A stretch of DNA of 64,000 nucleotides from Micromonospora_E sp048060115 (lineage in GTDB: Bacteria; Actinomycetota; Actinomycetes; Mycobacteriales; Micromonosporaceae): positions 1-64,000 of the forward strand of contig NZ_JBHMIM010000025.1 of NCBI RefSeq assembly GCF_048060115.1, in the 5' to 3' direction. Under the pieces are notes generated by a model. That model did no database searches, was not told the DNA's origin, and saw nothing but the letters and a program-made list of their open reading frames with translations. The translations under genes were made by a program, and so were the position numbers. Below, piece by piece: positions 18,741-27,738 of this stretch (position 1 is the stretch's first letter; the number at the start of each line of letters is the position of its first letter).

Positions 18741-18857
18741 TGGTAGACCTGCTGGACATGGCGGCAGTACGCCGGGATCCGCTGGTGGTGTACGGCTACC
18801 GCGACATCACCGCGCTGCACCTGGCGCTGTGGCGGGGTGTCCGGTTGGCGACGGTAG
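18741..18857 (+). pseudogene. Detached 117-bp fragment of an LD-carboxypeptidase gene
   Basis: This stretch is about 90% identical to 19860-19976 inside the broken LD-carboxypeptidase gene: both encode the segment VDLLDMAAVRRDP...SDITALHLALWRG...LATV with a handful of mismatches and no indels that I can see. Here a stop codon follows immediately (GTAG after LAT) and nothing upstream continues the domain. The two copies flank a secreted-protein gene. The rest of 18624-19086 contains no recognisable gene. Confidence 0.75.
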
Positions 18858-19086
18858 GAGATCGGTGACGGTGCTGGAGGATTGGCACCTGCGCGGCCGC
18901 CGCGACGAGGCATAGCCGCCGACGCGCGGATACCGACGCGGTGGACTCGGCGGGCCCGCGCAGGGCCGCCTCGAGCTGGCCGGATTCCCAGTTCGTTGAC
19001 AGCTTCGGCAGGGGTTGCGTTCAGTGCGGCCGGGCACCATCGGTCAGGTCACCGCACCACATCGAGACGACATTCGGAGGTTCGAC

Positions 19087-19593
19087 TTGTCTAGAAGGCT
19101 CACGAAAAGGCGGGCGCTCGCGGGTCTGGCTGCGGCGGGTGTGCTCACCGTCGGGATCGCGGCGCCGACCATCGCCTCCGCTCAGGAGGGCGCCGAACCG
19201 AGCGCTAGCGCCAGTGCCGACGAATCGACCGGCGCTGAGCGTCAGGCGGCGAAGATGACCGAAATGGCCGAGGCGCTGGCCGCGGAACTCGGCGTCTCCG
19301 CCGACGACGTCACCGCTGCCCTGGAGAACATCCGTGAGGAGAGGGCCGGTGACCGGCCTGAACGCGGAGAGCGGCCGGAGGGGACGGCTGGCCGGCAGGC
19401 GGCACTGCAGAAGCGGCTCGACGCCGCAGTCGCCGACGGAAAGCTCACCCAGGCCGAGGCCGACGCGGTGCTCAAGGCGTACGACGAAGGGGTGCTCGCC
19501 GGCTCCGGACGCGGCGGCGGTCCGGGCCGTGGCGGCCTGATGGGCGGTGCGGACGACAAGCCGGAAGCTGCCCAGTCGCCGGACGGCACCTGA
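19087..19593 (+). CDS. Small secreted protein with a DUF2680-like helical domain
   Basis: A 168-residue protein with a clear Sec signal peptide: basic start MSRRLTKRRALAG, hydrophobic core and cleavage after ASA (about residue 32). The mature part has two helix-hairpin-like segments, AEALAAELGVSADDVTAAL and LDAAVADGKLTQAEADAVL, resembling DUF2680/YckD-type modules, and a Gly/Arg-rich tail. The unusual TTG start at 19087 is chosen because CGGAGG ends 6 nt upstream and earlier codons give no signal peptide. It is flanked on both sides by pieces of an LD-carboxypeptidase gene. Function unknown. Confidence 0.72.
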   Translation: MSRRLTKRRALAGLAAAGVLTVGIAAPTIASAQEGAEPSASASADESTGAERQAAKMTEMAEALAAELGVSADDVTAALENIREERAGDRPERGERPEGTAGRQAALQKRLDAAVADGKLTQAEADAVLKAYDEGVLAGSGRGGGPGRGGLMGGADDKPEAAQSPDGT

Positions 19594-19605
19594 CCCCCCG
19601 GAAGG

Positions 19606-19649
19606 TCCTGGCGCCGGAGCGCCCCTCGTGGGTTGCTCCGGTGCCAGGA
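19606..19649 (+). terminator. 15-bp hairpin after the secreted-protein gene
   Basis: Arms 19606-19620 and 19635-19649 pair with one G-U, loop 14 nt, 13 bp after the stop codon. It probably ends the secreted-protein transcript and overlaps the remains of the LD-carboxypeptidase start. Confidence 0.65.
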
Positions 19650-20371
19650 TCGTCTTCGCGCCGGCCGCGTCGCCCGGCCGCTGACATGGCCGTGCTGGCC
19701 GGCTGGGGGCTGCGGCCCCGGTTGGGCCGGCACGCACTGGGCCGGCACGGCTACCTGGCCGGCACCGACCGGCAGCGGGCCACCGATCTCGCCGAGGCGT
19801 TCGCCGACCCGGCGGTACGCGGCATTGTCTGCGCCCGGGGCGGCTACGGCACCCAGCGGGTGGTGGACCTGCTGGACATGGCGGCAGTACGCCGGGATCC
19901 GAAGGTGATGTGCGGCTACTCCGACATCACCGCGCTGCACCTGGCGCTGTGGCGAGGTGCCTGGTTGGCGACCGTACACGGGCCGACGGCACCCTGCTCG
20001 GCGGCAACCTGACCGTGCTCGCGGCCTCGGTGGGCACCGCCGACCTGCCGGACCTGACCGGAGCGATCCTGCTGATCGAGGAGATCGGTGAGCCGCCGTA
20101 CCGGGTGGACCGGCTGCTCACCGAATTGCGCCGGGCCGGCGTGCTGGAGCACCTGGCCGGGGTCGCAGTCGGCCAGTTCACCGACTGCGCCGACTGGCAC
20201 GGGGTGGACGTCGCCGCTGTACTCGCCGACCGGCTGGGGGACCTCGGCGTACCGGTGCTGGGCGGGCTGCCGCTCGGGCACGGCAGGTCGCCACGCAGCG
20301 TCGGCCTGGGTGTGCCGGCCGCGTTGGACCCGGCGGCCGGCACTCTGACGGTGTGGCCGGCGGTGCGCTGA
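19640..20371 (+). pseudogene. Broken LD-carboxypeptidase (peptidase S66) gene
   Basis: Pieces of an S66 LD-carboxypeptidase, which trims the L,D-linked D-alanine of murein tetrapeptides, occur in order but in different frames. GARIVFAPAA (start region) ends in a stop near 19684. The second frame then gives YLAGTDRQRATDLAEAF, CARGGYGTQRVVDLLD (nucleophile-domain region) and LATVHGP to about 19985. The frame shifts again to GTLLGGNLTVLAASVGTADL and the C-terminal half, ending at 20371. About 70 residues expected between HGP and the LLGGNL motif are missing. So there are at least one early frameshift and one internal out-of-frame deletion. Probably inactive. Confidence 0.75.
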
Positions 20372-20388
20372 CCGCCGGCCGCACCGGC

Positions 20389-20814
20389 TCAGGAGATGCA
20401 GGCGCAGACGATCAGGGCGGCACCGAAGTGCGACGCGGCGCTGACCCGGGCGGCGGGGTGCGGCTCGTCGGAGCAGATCACCGCGCCGAGCCGGCCGGGG
20501 GTCAACCAGTCGAGAACCGCGAAGGCCAACGCCATGATGCCGAGCCCGATAATTCCGAAGAGGATCGTCGAGGCGAGTCCTTTGGAGAACGACGGGTAGC
20601 TCGTCAGGATCGCGGTGAAGACGATGCCGGCGACGCCGAGCTGGTTGGCGGCGAGTAGCAGCGCCGCGTTGCCGTTGCGCTGCACCCAGATCAGCTCACG
20701 CAGCTTTCCAGGGGTGAGCCAGTCGACCACCATGAAGCCGGCCGCCATCAGAGCGACGCCGACCGCTCCGAAGATGATGCTCTGCCAAGCTCCGGTGAGC
20801 AGATCCTCCAGCAC
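20389..20814 (-). CDS. DUF350 membrane protein
   Basis: A 141-residue protein with four hydrophobic segments in two similar halves: each contains the conserved MVVDWLTPGKL / AVLDWLTPGRL turn, an internal duplication typical of DUF350. Function unknown. The GTG start at 20814 has GGGAGGA 6 nt upstream. It lies 77 bp downstream of glnA2 on the same strand and may share its transcript. Confidence 0.82.
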   Translation of the reverse strand: MLEDLLTGAWQSIIFGAVGVALMAAGFMVVDWLTPGKLRELIWVQRNGNAALLLAANQLGVAGIVFTAILTSYPSFSKGLASTILFGIIGLGIMALAFAVLDWLTPGRLGAVICSDEPHPAARVSAASHFGAALIVCACIS

Positions 20815-20890
20815 GCACGTTCCTCCCGATCGGGTCGCCGCGGGGGCGGCGAGCGTCGGAAGGGACGATAGCGTGGCGGAGCCAGCCCGA

Positions 20891-22243
20891 TCAGAGCGCG
20901 CCGAGGTAGCGGCGACGTTCGTACGGGGTGACCTCGCGGCGGTACTGCTCCCATTCGGAGCGCTTGTTGCGCAGGAAGAAGTCGAAGACGTGCTCGCCGA
21001 GCACCTCGGCGATCAGCTCCGAACTCGCCATCACCTCGATGGCCTCGGAGAGGTTCTCCGGCAACGATTCGTACCCCATCGCCTTGCGTTCGGCGGAGGA
21101 CAACGCCGAGACGTCGTCCTCGGAACCGGGCGGTAGCTCGTAGCCCTCCTCGATGCCCTTGAGTCCGGCGCCGAGCATCACCGCGAAGGCCAGGTACGGG
21201 TTGGTCGCCGAGTCCAGCGAGCGGACCTCGACGCGGGCCGAGTTCGGCTTGCCGTACGCGGGGACCCGCACCAGCGCGGACCGGTTGAGGTGGCCCCAGC
21301 ACACGTACGCCGGGGATTCGGTGATCCGGTCCGGCAGCGCCTGCGGGAACAGCCGCTTGTAGGAGTTGACCCACTGGTTGGTCACCGCGGTGTACTCGCG
21401 GGCGTGCACCAGCAGCCCGGCGATGAAGGCCTTGGCGACCTTGGAGATCTTCATCGGGTCGCTGGCGTCGTGGAAGGCGTTGCGTTCGCCCTCGAACAGC
21501 GACAGGTGGGTGTGCATGCCGCTGCCGGGCTGGTCGGTGAAGGGCTTGGGCATGAAGGTCGCGGCGACGCCGTGCGACAGGGCGACCTCCTTGACCACGT
21601 GCCGGAAGGTCATGATGTTGTCGGCGGTGGTCAGCGCGTCGGCGTAGCGCAGGTCGATCTCCTGCTGGCCGGGGGCCACCTCGTGGTGGCTGAACTCGAC
21701 CGAGATGCCGATACGTTCCAGGGCGAGGACCGCCTGGCGGCGGAAGTCGCGGGCCACCGCGTGGGTGGTGTGATCGAAGTAGCCGCCGGAGTCGACCGGC
21801 GCCGGGGTGGAGCCGTCGGTGGGGCTGCTTTCCAGGAGGAAAAACTCGATCTCGGGGTGGGTGTAGAAGGTGAAGCCTTTTTCCGCCGCGCGCGACAGCG
21901 CGCGGCGCAGCACGTGCCGCGGGTCGGCCCAGGACGGGGTGCCGTCGGGGAGCAGGATGTCGCAGAACATCCGGGCGCTTTCCCCGCTGACGCCGCCCTC
22001 GAAAGGAAACACCTGGAATGTGGTGGGATCGGGCATAGCCACCATATCGGATTCGAAGACCCGGGCGAAGCCCTCGATCGCCGATCCGTCGAAGCCGATG
22101 CCTTCTTCGAATGCTGCCTCAAGCTCAGCCGGCGCGACCGAGACGCTCTTGAGCGTGCCGAGCACGTCGGTGAACCACAACCGAACGAAACGGATGTCGC
22201 GCTCCTCCAAGGTGCGGAGCACGAACTCCTGCTGACGGTCCAC
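20891..22243 (-). CDS. glnA2: Glutamine synthetase-like GlnA2
   Basis: A 450-residue GS-I-family enzyme, orthologous by order and N-terminus (MDRQQEFVLRTLEERDIRF) to M. tuberculosis GlnA2 (Rv2222c). It has the catalytic landmarks FDGSAIEGFARV, HHEVAPGQQEIDLR and PGSGMHTHLSLF. In the region where GlnA carries the adenylylated tyrosine, this protein reads LPPGSEDDVSALSSAERKAM, with no NLYDLP, so GlnE should not control it. In Streptomyces the orthologue acts on polyamines (gamma-glutamylpolyamine synthetase) rather than ammonia; that may apply here. The GTG at 22243 follows GAGGGG; the longer ATG start at 22306 is less likely. Confidence 0.9.
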   Translation of the reverse strand: MDRQQEFVLRTLEERDIRFVRLWFTDVLGTLKSVSVAPAELEAAFEEGIGFDGSAIEGFARVFESDMVAMPDPTTFQVFPFEGGVSGESARMFCDILLPDGTPSWADPRHVLRRALSRAAEKGFTFYTHPEIEFFLLESSPTDGSTPAPVDSGGYFDHTTHAVARDFRRQAVLALERIGISVEFSHHEVAPGQQEIDLRYADALTTADNIMTFRHVVKEVALSHGVAATFMPKPFTDQPGSGMHTHLSLFEGERNAFHDASDPMKISKVAKAFIAGLLVHAREYTAVTNQWVNSYKRLFPQALPDRITESPAYVCWGHLNRSALVRVPAYGKPNSARVEVRSLDSATNPYLAFAVMLGAGLKGIEEGYELPPGSEDDVSALSSAERKAMGYESLPENLSEAIEVMASSELIAEVLGEHVFDFFLRNKRSEWEQYRREVTPYERRRYLGAL

Positions 22244-22361
22244 GTCTACCCCTCGTGACACTGGTCTGCCCGGACCGGTTCCATTCTCCGCGCTGGTGCC
22301 CTCCAACGCAGGACCAGGTGCTGTCGGCTCCCACCTGAGCTGCCCAGTCTTTCCCGACCTC

Positions 22362-22377
22362 GTTACACCGACGTTAC
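22362..22377 (-). promoter_or_regulatory. GlnR-like repeat upstream of glnA2
   Basis: Read on the glnA2 strand the sequence is GTAAC-gtcggt-GTAAC, two a-box-like GlnR half-sites with the right 6-nt spacing, 119 bp before the glnA2 start. The second half-site is not the canonical GAAAC, so the assignment is weaker than for glnA. Confidence 0.4.
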
Positions 22378-22614
22378 GGGACCGCTCCGGTCACCCACCT
22401 CGCGGGGCCAGGGCGCAACCCACCCTCTTCCGGCGCGCTAGCACCAAGCGGCATGAAAGGGGACAATAATGCATCGTGACCGGGTCGCACCAGCAGTTGG
22501 CCGTACGGTGATCAGCTGGTCAGCAGTGACCCGGCCGAGCTGTGACCCCACCGCGTAAGTGACTCCGGTCGCGTACCGCGATTGGTCGCGACCCGGCTCG
22601 GGCAAGATAGGCCA

Positions 22615-24411
22615 ATGCCAACGCTGCGCATCGCTCTCGCCCAGGTCAATCCCATCGTTGGCGACCTGCCGGGCAACGCCCGGATGGTTCGTGACTTCAC
22701 CCGCGCCGCGGTGGACGCCGGCGGCCAACTGATCGTCTTCCCGGAGATGATGCTGACCGGCTATCCGGTGGAGGACCTGGTGTTCCGGGAGTCCTTCGTC
22801 GTAGCCGCCCGCGCCGGGATACGCCGGCTCGCCGCCGAGCTGGCCGCCGACGGTTTCGGTGAGGTGCCGGTGCTGGTCGGCTACCTCGACGCGGACGGAC
22901 CGGCCGCGATCAGCTCCGAAGCCGACCCGGGCCGCGGGCCGCGCAACGCCCTGGCGGTGCTGCACGGCGGTGCCGTGGTGGCCACGTACTTCAAGCACCA
23001 CCTGCCCAACTACGGCGTCTTCGACGAGGACCGCTACTTCGTGCCGGGCACCGCGCTGACCGTCGTCCGGGTCGGCGGGGTGGACGTTGCGTTGACCATC
23101 TGTGAGGACATGTGGCAGGCCGGCGGCCCGTTCACCGCCGCCCGCCGGGCCGGCGTCGGCCTGGTCGTCACGGTCAACGGGTCGCCGTACGAGCTGGACA
23201 AGGACGACGCCCGGCTGCCGCTGGTCCGCCGCCGGGCCGCCGAGGCTGGCGCCACCGTGGCGTACGTCAATCTGGTCGGCGGCCAGGACGAGCTGGTCTT
23301 CGACGGCGACTCGATGATCGTCGCCGCCGACGGCACGCTGTTGGCCCGCGCGCCGCAGTTCGTCGAGCATCTGCTGCTGCACGACCTGGAGCTGCCCGCC
23401 GCCGACTCGCCGGTCCAGGACGTCACGGCCGGCCCGCAGGCCACCGCCGGCACCGACGTCACCGACGAGATGGGCGTCGACCGGGTGGTGGTGAGCGATT
23501 CGCCGTCGGCCGCCCCGGCCGATGCGCTGGCCACCGGCGGGCTCGCCGAGCCGCTGAGCACCGAGGCGGAGATCTGGTCCGCGCTGGTGCTGGGGCTCCG
23601 CGACTACGTACGCAAGAACGGCTTCTCCTCGGTGGTGCTGGGTCTGTCCGGTGGCATCGACTCGTCGGTCGTCGCGGCGATCGCGGTCGACGCGCTCGGC
23701 GCCGACCAGGTCGTCGGGGTCTCCCTGCCCAGCCAGTTCTCCTCCGAGCATTCCCGGTCCGACGCCGCCGAGTTGGCCAAGCGGACCGGGTTGGACTACC
23801 GGGTGGAACCGATCCAGCCGATGGTCGACCCGTTCCTGGCCAACATCTCGCTCTCCGGGTTGGCGGTGGAGAATCTGCAGGCCCGGGTGCGTGGGGTGAT
23901 CCTGATGGCGTTGTCCAACCAGGAGGGCCATCTGGTGCTGACCACCGGCAACAAGAGCGAACTCGCGGTCGGTTACTCCACCCTGTACGGCGACTCGGTC
24001 GGCGGTTTCAACCCGATCAAGGACGTGTGGAAGTCGTTGGCCTGGCGACTCGCCGAGTGGCGCAACTCCGACGCGGCCCGGCGCGGCGAGGAGCCACCGA
24101 TCCCGGAGAACTCGATTGCCAAACCGCCGAGCGCGGAGCTACGCCCGGGACAGTTGGACACCGACTCGCTGCCCGACTACGCGATCCTCGACGAGGTGCT
24201 CACCGGATACATCGACGGCGACGCCGGCCGTGACGACCTGATCGCCGCCGGGCACGAGCCCGAACTCGTCGACCGGGTGCTGCGAATGGTCGACCTCGCC
24301 GAGTACAAGCGGCGCCAGTCCGCGCCCGGCACCAAGATCTCCATCAAGGCGTTCGGTCGGGACCGGCGGCTGCCGATCACCAACCGGTGGCGCGAGCCCG
24401 GCGACCGATGA
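22615..24411 (+). CDS. nadE: Glutamine-dependent NAD+ synthetase
   Basis: A 598-residue two-domain enzyme converting deamido-NAD to NAD with glutamine-derived ammonia. The N-terminal nitrilase-like glutaminase domain shows the Glu-Lys-Cys triad: FPEMMLTGYP, KHHLPNYGVFDE and LTICEDMW. The C-terminal synthetase domain (about residue 310 on) has the P-loop LGLSGGIDSSVV and TTGNKSELAVGYSTLYGD. The ATG at 22615 gives MPTLRIALAQVNP, the usual start; an upstream in-frame GTG at 22582 is unlikely. A region of about 50 residues between the domains is Ala/Thr-rich and poorly conserved. Confidence 0.95.
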   Translation: MPTLRIALAQVNPIVGDLPGNARMVRDFTRAAVDAGGQLIVFPEMMLTGYPVEDLVFRESFVVAARAGIRRLAAELAADGFGEVPVLVGYLDADGPAAISSEADPGRGPRNALAVLHGGAVVATYFKHHLPNYGVFDEDRYFVPGTALTVVRVGGVDVALTICEDMWQAGGPFTAARRAGVGLVVTVNGSPYELDKDDARLPLVRRRAAEAGATVAYVNLVGGQDELVFDGDSMIVAADGTLLARAPQFVEHLLLHDLELPAADSPVQDVTAGPQATAGTDVTDEMGVDRVVVSDSPSAAPADALATGGLAEPLSTEAEIWSALVLGLRDYVRKNGFSSVVLGLSGGIDSSVVAAIAVDALGADQVVGVSLPSQFSSEHSRSDAAELAKRTGLDYRVEPIQPMVDPFLANISLSGLAVENLQARVRGVILMALSNQEGHLVLTTGNKSELAVGYSTLYGDSVGGFNPIKDVWKSLAWRLAEWRNSDAARRGEEPPIPENSIAKPPSAELRPGQLDTDSLPDYAILDEVLTGYIDGDAGRDDLIAAGHEPELVDRVLRMVDLAEYKRRQSAPGTKISIKAFGRDRRLPITNRWREPGDR

Positions 24412-24555
24412 CCGGTCGGCGCGATCCCGGCAGCCGCCATGGGCGAGGTGTGAATTCCTGCACTGAAGCCTCTCCGCGGCGGTGCCGCCGATGGCACCAT
24501 CGGTGACGTACCCCGGGGACCGCGACCGCGGCCTCGAGGGTGAGAGGAGACGACG

Positions 24556-25422
24556 ATGTCCCAGTCGATGCCGGGTGCCGACCACGCCCAGCCCGCCGAG
24601 TCGGTCGCGTTGTACGGCGGACCGGTGAGTCGCCGGGTCCGCACCCGCGACCTGATCGCCGCCAAGGAACGCGGCGAACGGTGGGCGATGCTCACCTCGT
24701 ACGACCAGTACACCGCCGCGATCTTCGACCAGGCAGGGATCCCGGTGCTGCTGGTCGGCGACTCGGCGGCGAACAACGTCTTCGGACACGAGACGACCGT
24801 GCCGATCACCGTCGACGAGTTGCTGCCGCTGGTGCGGGCCGTGGTGCGGGCCACCCGGGGCGCGCTGGTCGTCGCGGACCTGCCGTTCGGCTCGTACGAG
24901 GAAGGGCCGACCCAGGCCCTGCGGACCGCGGTGCGGTTCATGAAGGAAGGCGGCTGCGGCGCGGTCAAGCTGGAGGGCGGCCGGCGGGTCGCCGACCAGA
25001 TCGCCGCGCTGACCGGTGCCGGCATCCCGGTGATGGCGCACATCGGGTTCACTCCGCAGCGGGAGCACACCATCGGCGGCTACCGGGTGCAGGGCCGGGG
25101 CGACGCCGCCGACGAGGTGCTCGCCGACGCGCACGCGGTCACCGAGGCGGGCGCGTTCGCGGTGGTGCTGGAGATGGTGCCGGGGGTGGTCGCCAAGCGG
25201 ATCACCCATGACCTGCCGGTGCCGACCGTCGGGATCGGCGCCGGACCGGAGACCGACGCGCAGGTGCTGGTCTGGCAGGACATGGCCGGGATGCGGTCCG
25301 GCCCGATGCAGCGTTTCGTCAAGACGTACGCCGACCTGGCCGGGGTGCTCGCCGACGCGACCCGCCGGTACGCCGACGACGTCCGCGACGGCCGGTTCCC
25401 GTCGACCGAGCACACCTTCTGA
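24556..25422 (+). CDS. panB: 3-methyl-2-oxobutanoate hydroxymethyltransferase
   Basis: A 288-residue ketopantoate hydroxymethyltransferase, the first step of pantothenate and CoA synthesis. Conserved segments are MLTSYDQYTAAIFDQAGIP, VGDSAANNVFGHETT (metal-binding Asp), GGCGAVKLEGG and AHIGFTPQ. A roughly 20-residue N-terminal extension precedes the barrel. GAGAGGAG lies 6 nt before the ATG. In M. tuberculosis panB (Rv2225) is also close to glnA2. It converges on npdG with 4 bp between the stops. Confidence 0.95.
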   Translation: MSQSMPGADHAQPAESVALYGGPVSRRVRTRDLIAAKERGERWAMLTSYDQYTAAIFDQAGIPVLLVGDSAANNVFGHETTVPITVDELLPLVRAVVRATRGALVVADLPFGSYEEGPTQALRTAVRFMKEGGCGAVKLEGGRRVADQIAALTGAGIPVMAHIGFTPQREHTIGGYRVQGRGDAADEVLADAHAVTEAGAFAVVLEMVPGVVAKRITHDLPVPTVGIGAGPETDAQVLVWQDMAGMRSGPMQRFVKTYADLAGVLADATRRYADDVRDGRFPSTEHTF

Positions 25423-25426
25423 GCCG

Positions 25427-26122
25427 TCACACCTCGGTGACCCGTACCCCGGAGTGCGTCTTGTACCGCCGGTTGATCGCGATCAGGTTGGCGGTGAACG
25501 CCTCCACCTGATGCGCGTTGCGCAGCCGGCCGGCGTAGATGCCGCGCATTCCGGAGATCCGGGCGGCCAGGGCGGCCACCACCGTGGCGGCGTCGCGGTC
25601 CTCGGCGCAGATCAGCACGTCCAGGTCGATCCGCTCGATCGCCGGGTCGGCCAGCAACGGCGCGCTGACGTGGTTGAACGCCGCGCAGACCCGGGATTCG
25701 GGTAGCAGCGCGGCGGCCTGCTGCGCGGCGCTGCCCTGCGCCACCGGCAACGCGTACGGGCCCTGCTTGTCGAAGCCGATCGGGTTGACGCAGTCGACCA
25801 CGATCTTGCCGGTGAGGGGGGCGCGCAGGGCGGCGACGGTCGCCTCGTGCCCCTCCCAGGGCACCGCGACGATCACCACGTCGGAGCCGGCGGCCACCTC
25901 GTCGTTGGCACCACCGCTGATCCCGCCGGCGGGTACCCCGGGCAGGGCGGCGATCTCGGCGGCGGCGGTGGCCGCGCGGGTCCCGTCGCGCGAGCCGATG
26001 CGTACCGGCTGGCCGGCGAGGGCGAACCGGTACGCCAGGCCCCGCCCCTGGTCGCCGGTGCCACCGATGATGCCGACCGTCAGGCCGGTGACGTCGGGCA
26101 GTGTGCTGGCGTCGTATCCCAT
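25427..26122 (-). CDS. npdG: NADPH-dependent F420 reductase
   Basis: A 231-residue F420H2:NADP+ oxidoreductase moving hydride between coenzyme F420 and NADP. The N-terminus has the dinucleotide motif VGIIGGTGDQGRGLAYRF, then RIGSRDGTRA for NADP phosphate binding, VPWEGHEATV, DCVNPIGFDKQG and KTHSGVRVTEV at the C-terminus. I use the ATG at 26122 (GAGGA 7 nt upstream; protein MGYDASTLPD) rather than the in-frame start at 26182. Its presence shows that the organism uses F420, which the LLM-class enzyme at 2140-3237 might also use. Confidence 0.92.
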   Translation of the reverse strand: MGYDASTLPDVTGLTVGIIGGTGDQGRGLAYRFALAGQPVRIGSRDGTRAATAAAEIAALPGVPAGGISGGANDEVAAGSDVVIVAVPWEGHEATVAALRAPLTGKIVVDCVNPIGFDKQGPYALPVAQGSAAQQAAALLPESRVCAAFNHVSAPLLADPAIERIDLDVLICAEDRDAATVVAALAARISGMRGIYAGRLRNAHQVEAFTANLIAINRRYKTHSGVRVTEV

Positions 26123-26192
26123 CGGTTCATCCTCGCCTACGCGCGGGCGGTACGGGCCGGTCCGTGACGCGGACCACCACATTCACCAGCGA

Positions 26193-27644
26193 CTACTGCT
26201 CCTGGCCCGGGTCGGTCGCCGGGTAGCGGAACAGCACCCGGCGGCTCGCCGGGTCGGCGGTGACCAGTCGGACCCGGACCCGTTCCCCGACCGGCGGTGC
26301 CCCGGAGCACCGGGCGATCACCGCCGGGTCGTCGAGCGCGACGGTGCCCCGTGGCGCCCGTTTCGCGGTGCCCGGGTCTGCGTCGAGCACGGCGACGTCG
26401 AACTCCTCGCCGACCCGGTCACGCAGCAGCACCGCCTCGGTCAGGTCGATCGCGGATCGCCTCGCCGCCGAGGCGATCCGGTCGGTGCCGGCCATCACCT
26501 CGGGCAGCCGGGGCAGCGCCTGAGCCACCGATGCCGGCACCGCGTGCCCGGCCACCGCCGCCAGGCAGACCTCGGTCGCGTACCGGTCGGCCAACCGCCG
26601 CAGCGGCGCGGTGACATGGGCGTACGGCGCGCCGACGCCGCCGTGTCCGGACTCGGCGGGTGCCGCGCCGGAGAAGGCGGTGTAGCGGGCACCGCGCAGC
26701 AGTTCGGCGGCGTGGTCGAGGAACGCCGCGCCGCGCGGTTGCGCCGCGTCGACCCCGCCGGTGACGTCGCCGACGGCCGCGCCCGGCGGCCACCAGATCC
26801 CGAGGGCGTGCGCGGCCGAGCGCAGCCGGGCCACCGCCGATGGTTGCGGCGCCGGCATGGTACGCAGCAGGCCGACGCCGGTGCGGAGCATGATGTCGGC
26901 GGCGGCCATCCCGGTGAGCAGCGAGATCTGCGCGTTGTGTTCCTCGATCGGCAGCTGTGGACGCAGGATCAGCCGCCAGCCGCCGTCGTGCGGCTCGACG
27001 TCCTGTTCCGGCAGCGGCAGGGCGACCGCACCGCGACCGGCTGCCCGGCCGGCCAGCAGCGCGCCGATCTCCGGCAGCAGCGCGATCGGTTCGGCGAGTT
27101 CGGCGAGCCGCCCGGCGGTCAACGCGGCGTGCGCCGTCGGATAGTCGAGTTGGGCGCGGCTGCGGACACGGGCGCGCTGCAGTCGGGTATCGGTGAGCGC
27201 GCCGTCGGCGGCCAGGTCGAGAGTCCACACGACGGCGGGCCGTACGGCGTCGGGCAGCAGGCTCGCCGCGCCTTCGCTCAGGCTACGCGGGTGCAGCGGG
27301 ATGTTGCCGTCGGGCAGGTAGATGGTCTGACCACGGCGCCACGTCTCGGCGTGCAGCGGGCCGTCGTCGGGGACGAACCGGGCCACGTCTGCGATGGCGT
27401 ACCGCACCTGGTAGCCGCCGCCGGATCGGCGGGTCAGGCACATCGCCTGGTCCAGGTCACGCGACCCGGGCGGGTCGAGAGTCACGAACGGGACGTCGGT
27501 GAGGTCGGTGTCCGGCAGCGGGCCGCCGGACACGGCGTCGTCCGCCACGCGCTGCGCCGCGGGCGGGAACCGGGTGGGCAGTTCCAGGTCGCGGCGCAGC
27601 GCGCCGAAGTCGATACGGGGCGCTTTCAGGCGTGGGACCGGCAC
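26193..27644 (-). CDS. RNB-domain ribonuclease (RNase II/R family)
   Basis: A 483-residue exoribonuclease-like protein made of the RNB catalytic domain with a short C-terminal OB/S1-like part; cold-shock domains at the N-terminus are absent, as in other actinobacterial members. The active-site motif is DPPGSRDLDQAM (about residues 57-68), with four acidic positions for metal binding, and PYAHVTAPLRRLADRY forms the conserved C-terminal motif. The GTG at 27644 has AGGAA 6 nt upstream. Probably degrades RNA 3' to 5'. Confidence 0.9.
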   Translation of the reverse strand: MPVPRLKAPRIDFGALRRDLELPTRFPPAAQRVADDAVSGGPLPDTDLTDVPFVTLDPPGSRDLDQAMCLTRRSGGGYQVRYAIADVARFVPDDGPLHAETWRRGQTIYLPDGNIPLHPRSLSEGAASLLPDAVRPAVVWTLDLAADGALTDTRLQRARVRSRAQLDYPTAHAALTAGRLAELAEPIALLPEIGALLAGRAAGRGAVALPLPEQDVEPHDGGWRLILRPQLPIEEHNAQISLLTGMAAADIMLRTGVGLLRTMPAPQPSAVARLRSAAHALGIWWPPGAAVGDVTGGVDAAQPRGAAFLDHAAELLRGARYTAFSGAAPAESGHGGVGAPYAHVTAPLRRLADRYATEVCLAAVAGHAVPASVAQALPRLPEVMAGTDRIASAARRSAIDLTEAVLLRDRVGEEFDVAVLDADPGTAKRAPRGTVALDDPAVIARCSGAPPVGERVRVRLVTADPASRRVLFRYPATDPGQEQ

Positions 27645-27738
27645 AGACCATTCCTAGCAGCTTGCGGCCAGGGACCGCCCAACCCACCTCGGCGGTACGC
27701 CGGCGGCCGCCCCGATCGGCGTCGGTTTCCGGGCCGGG

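Noticed and set aside
22438..23931. Long open frame on the - strand opposite nadE
   Set aside because: High-GC shadow frame: its product is Gln/Arg/Gly-rich without domains, and the + strand encodes a clear NAD synthetase.
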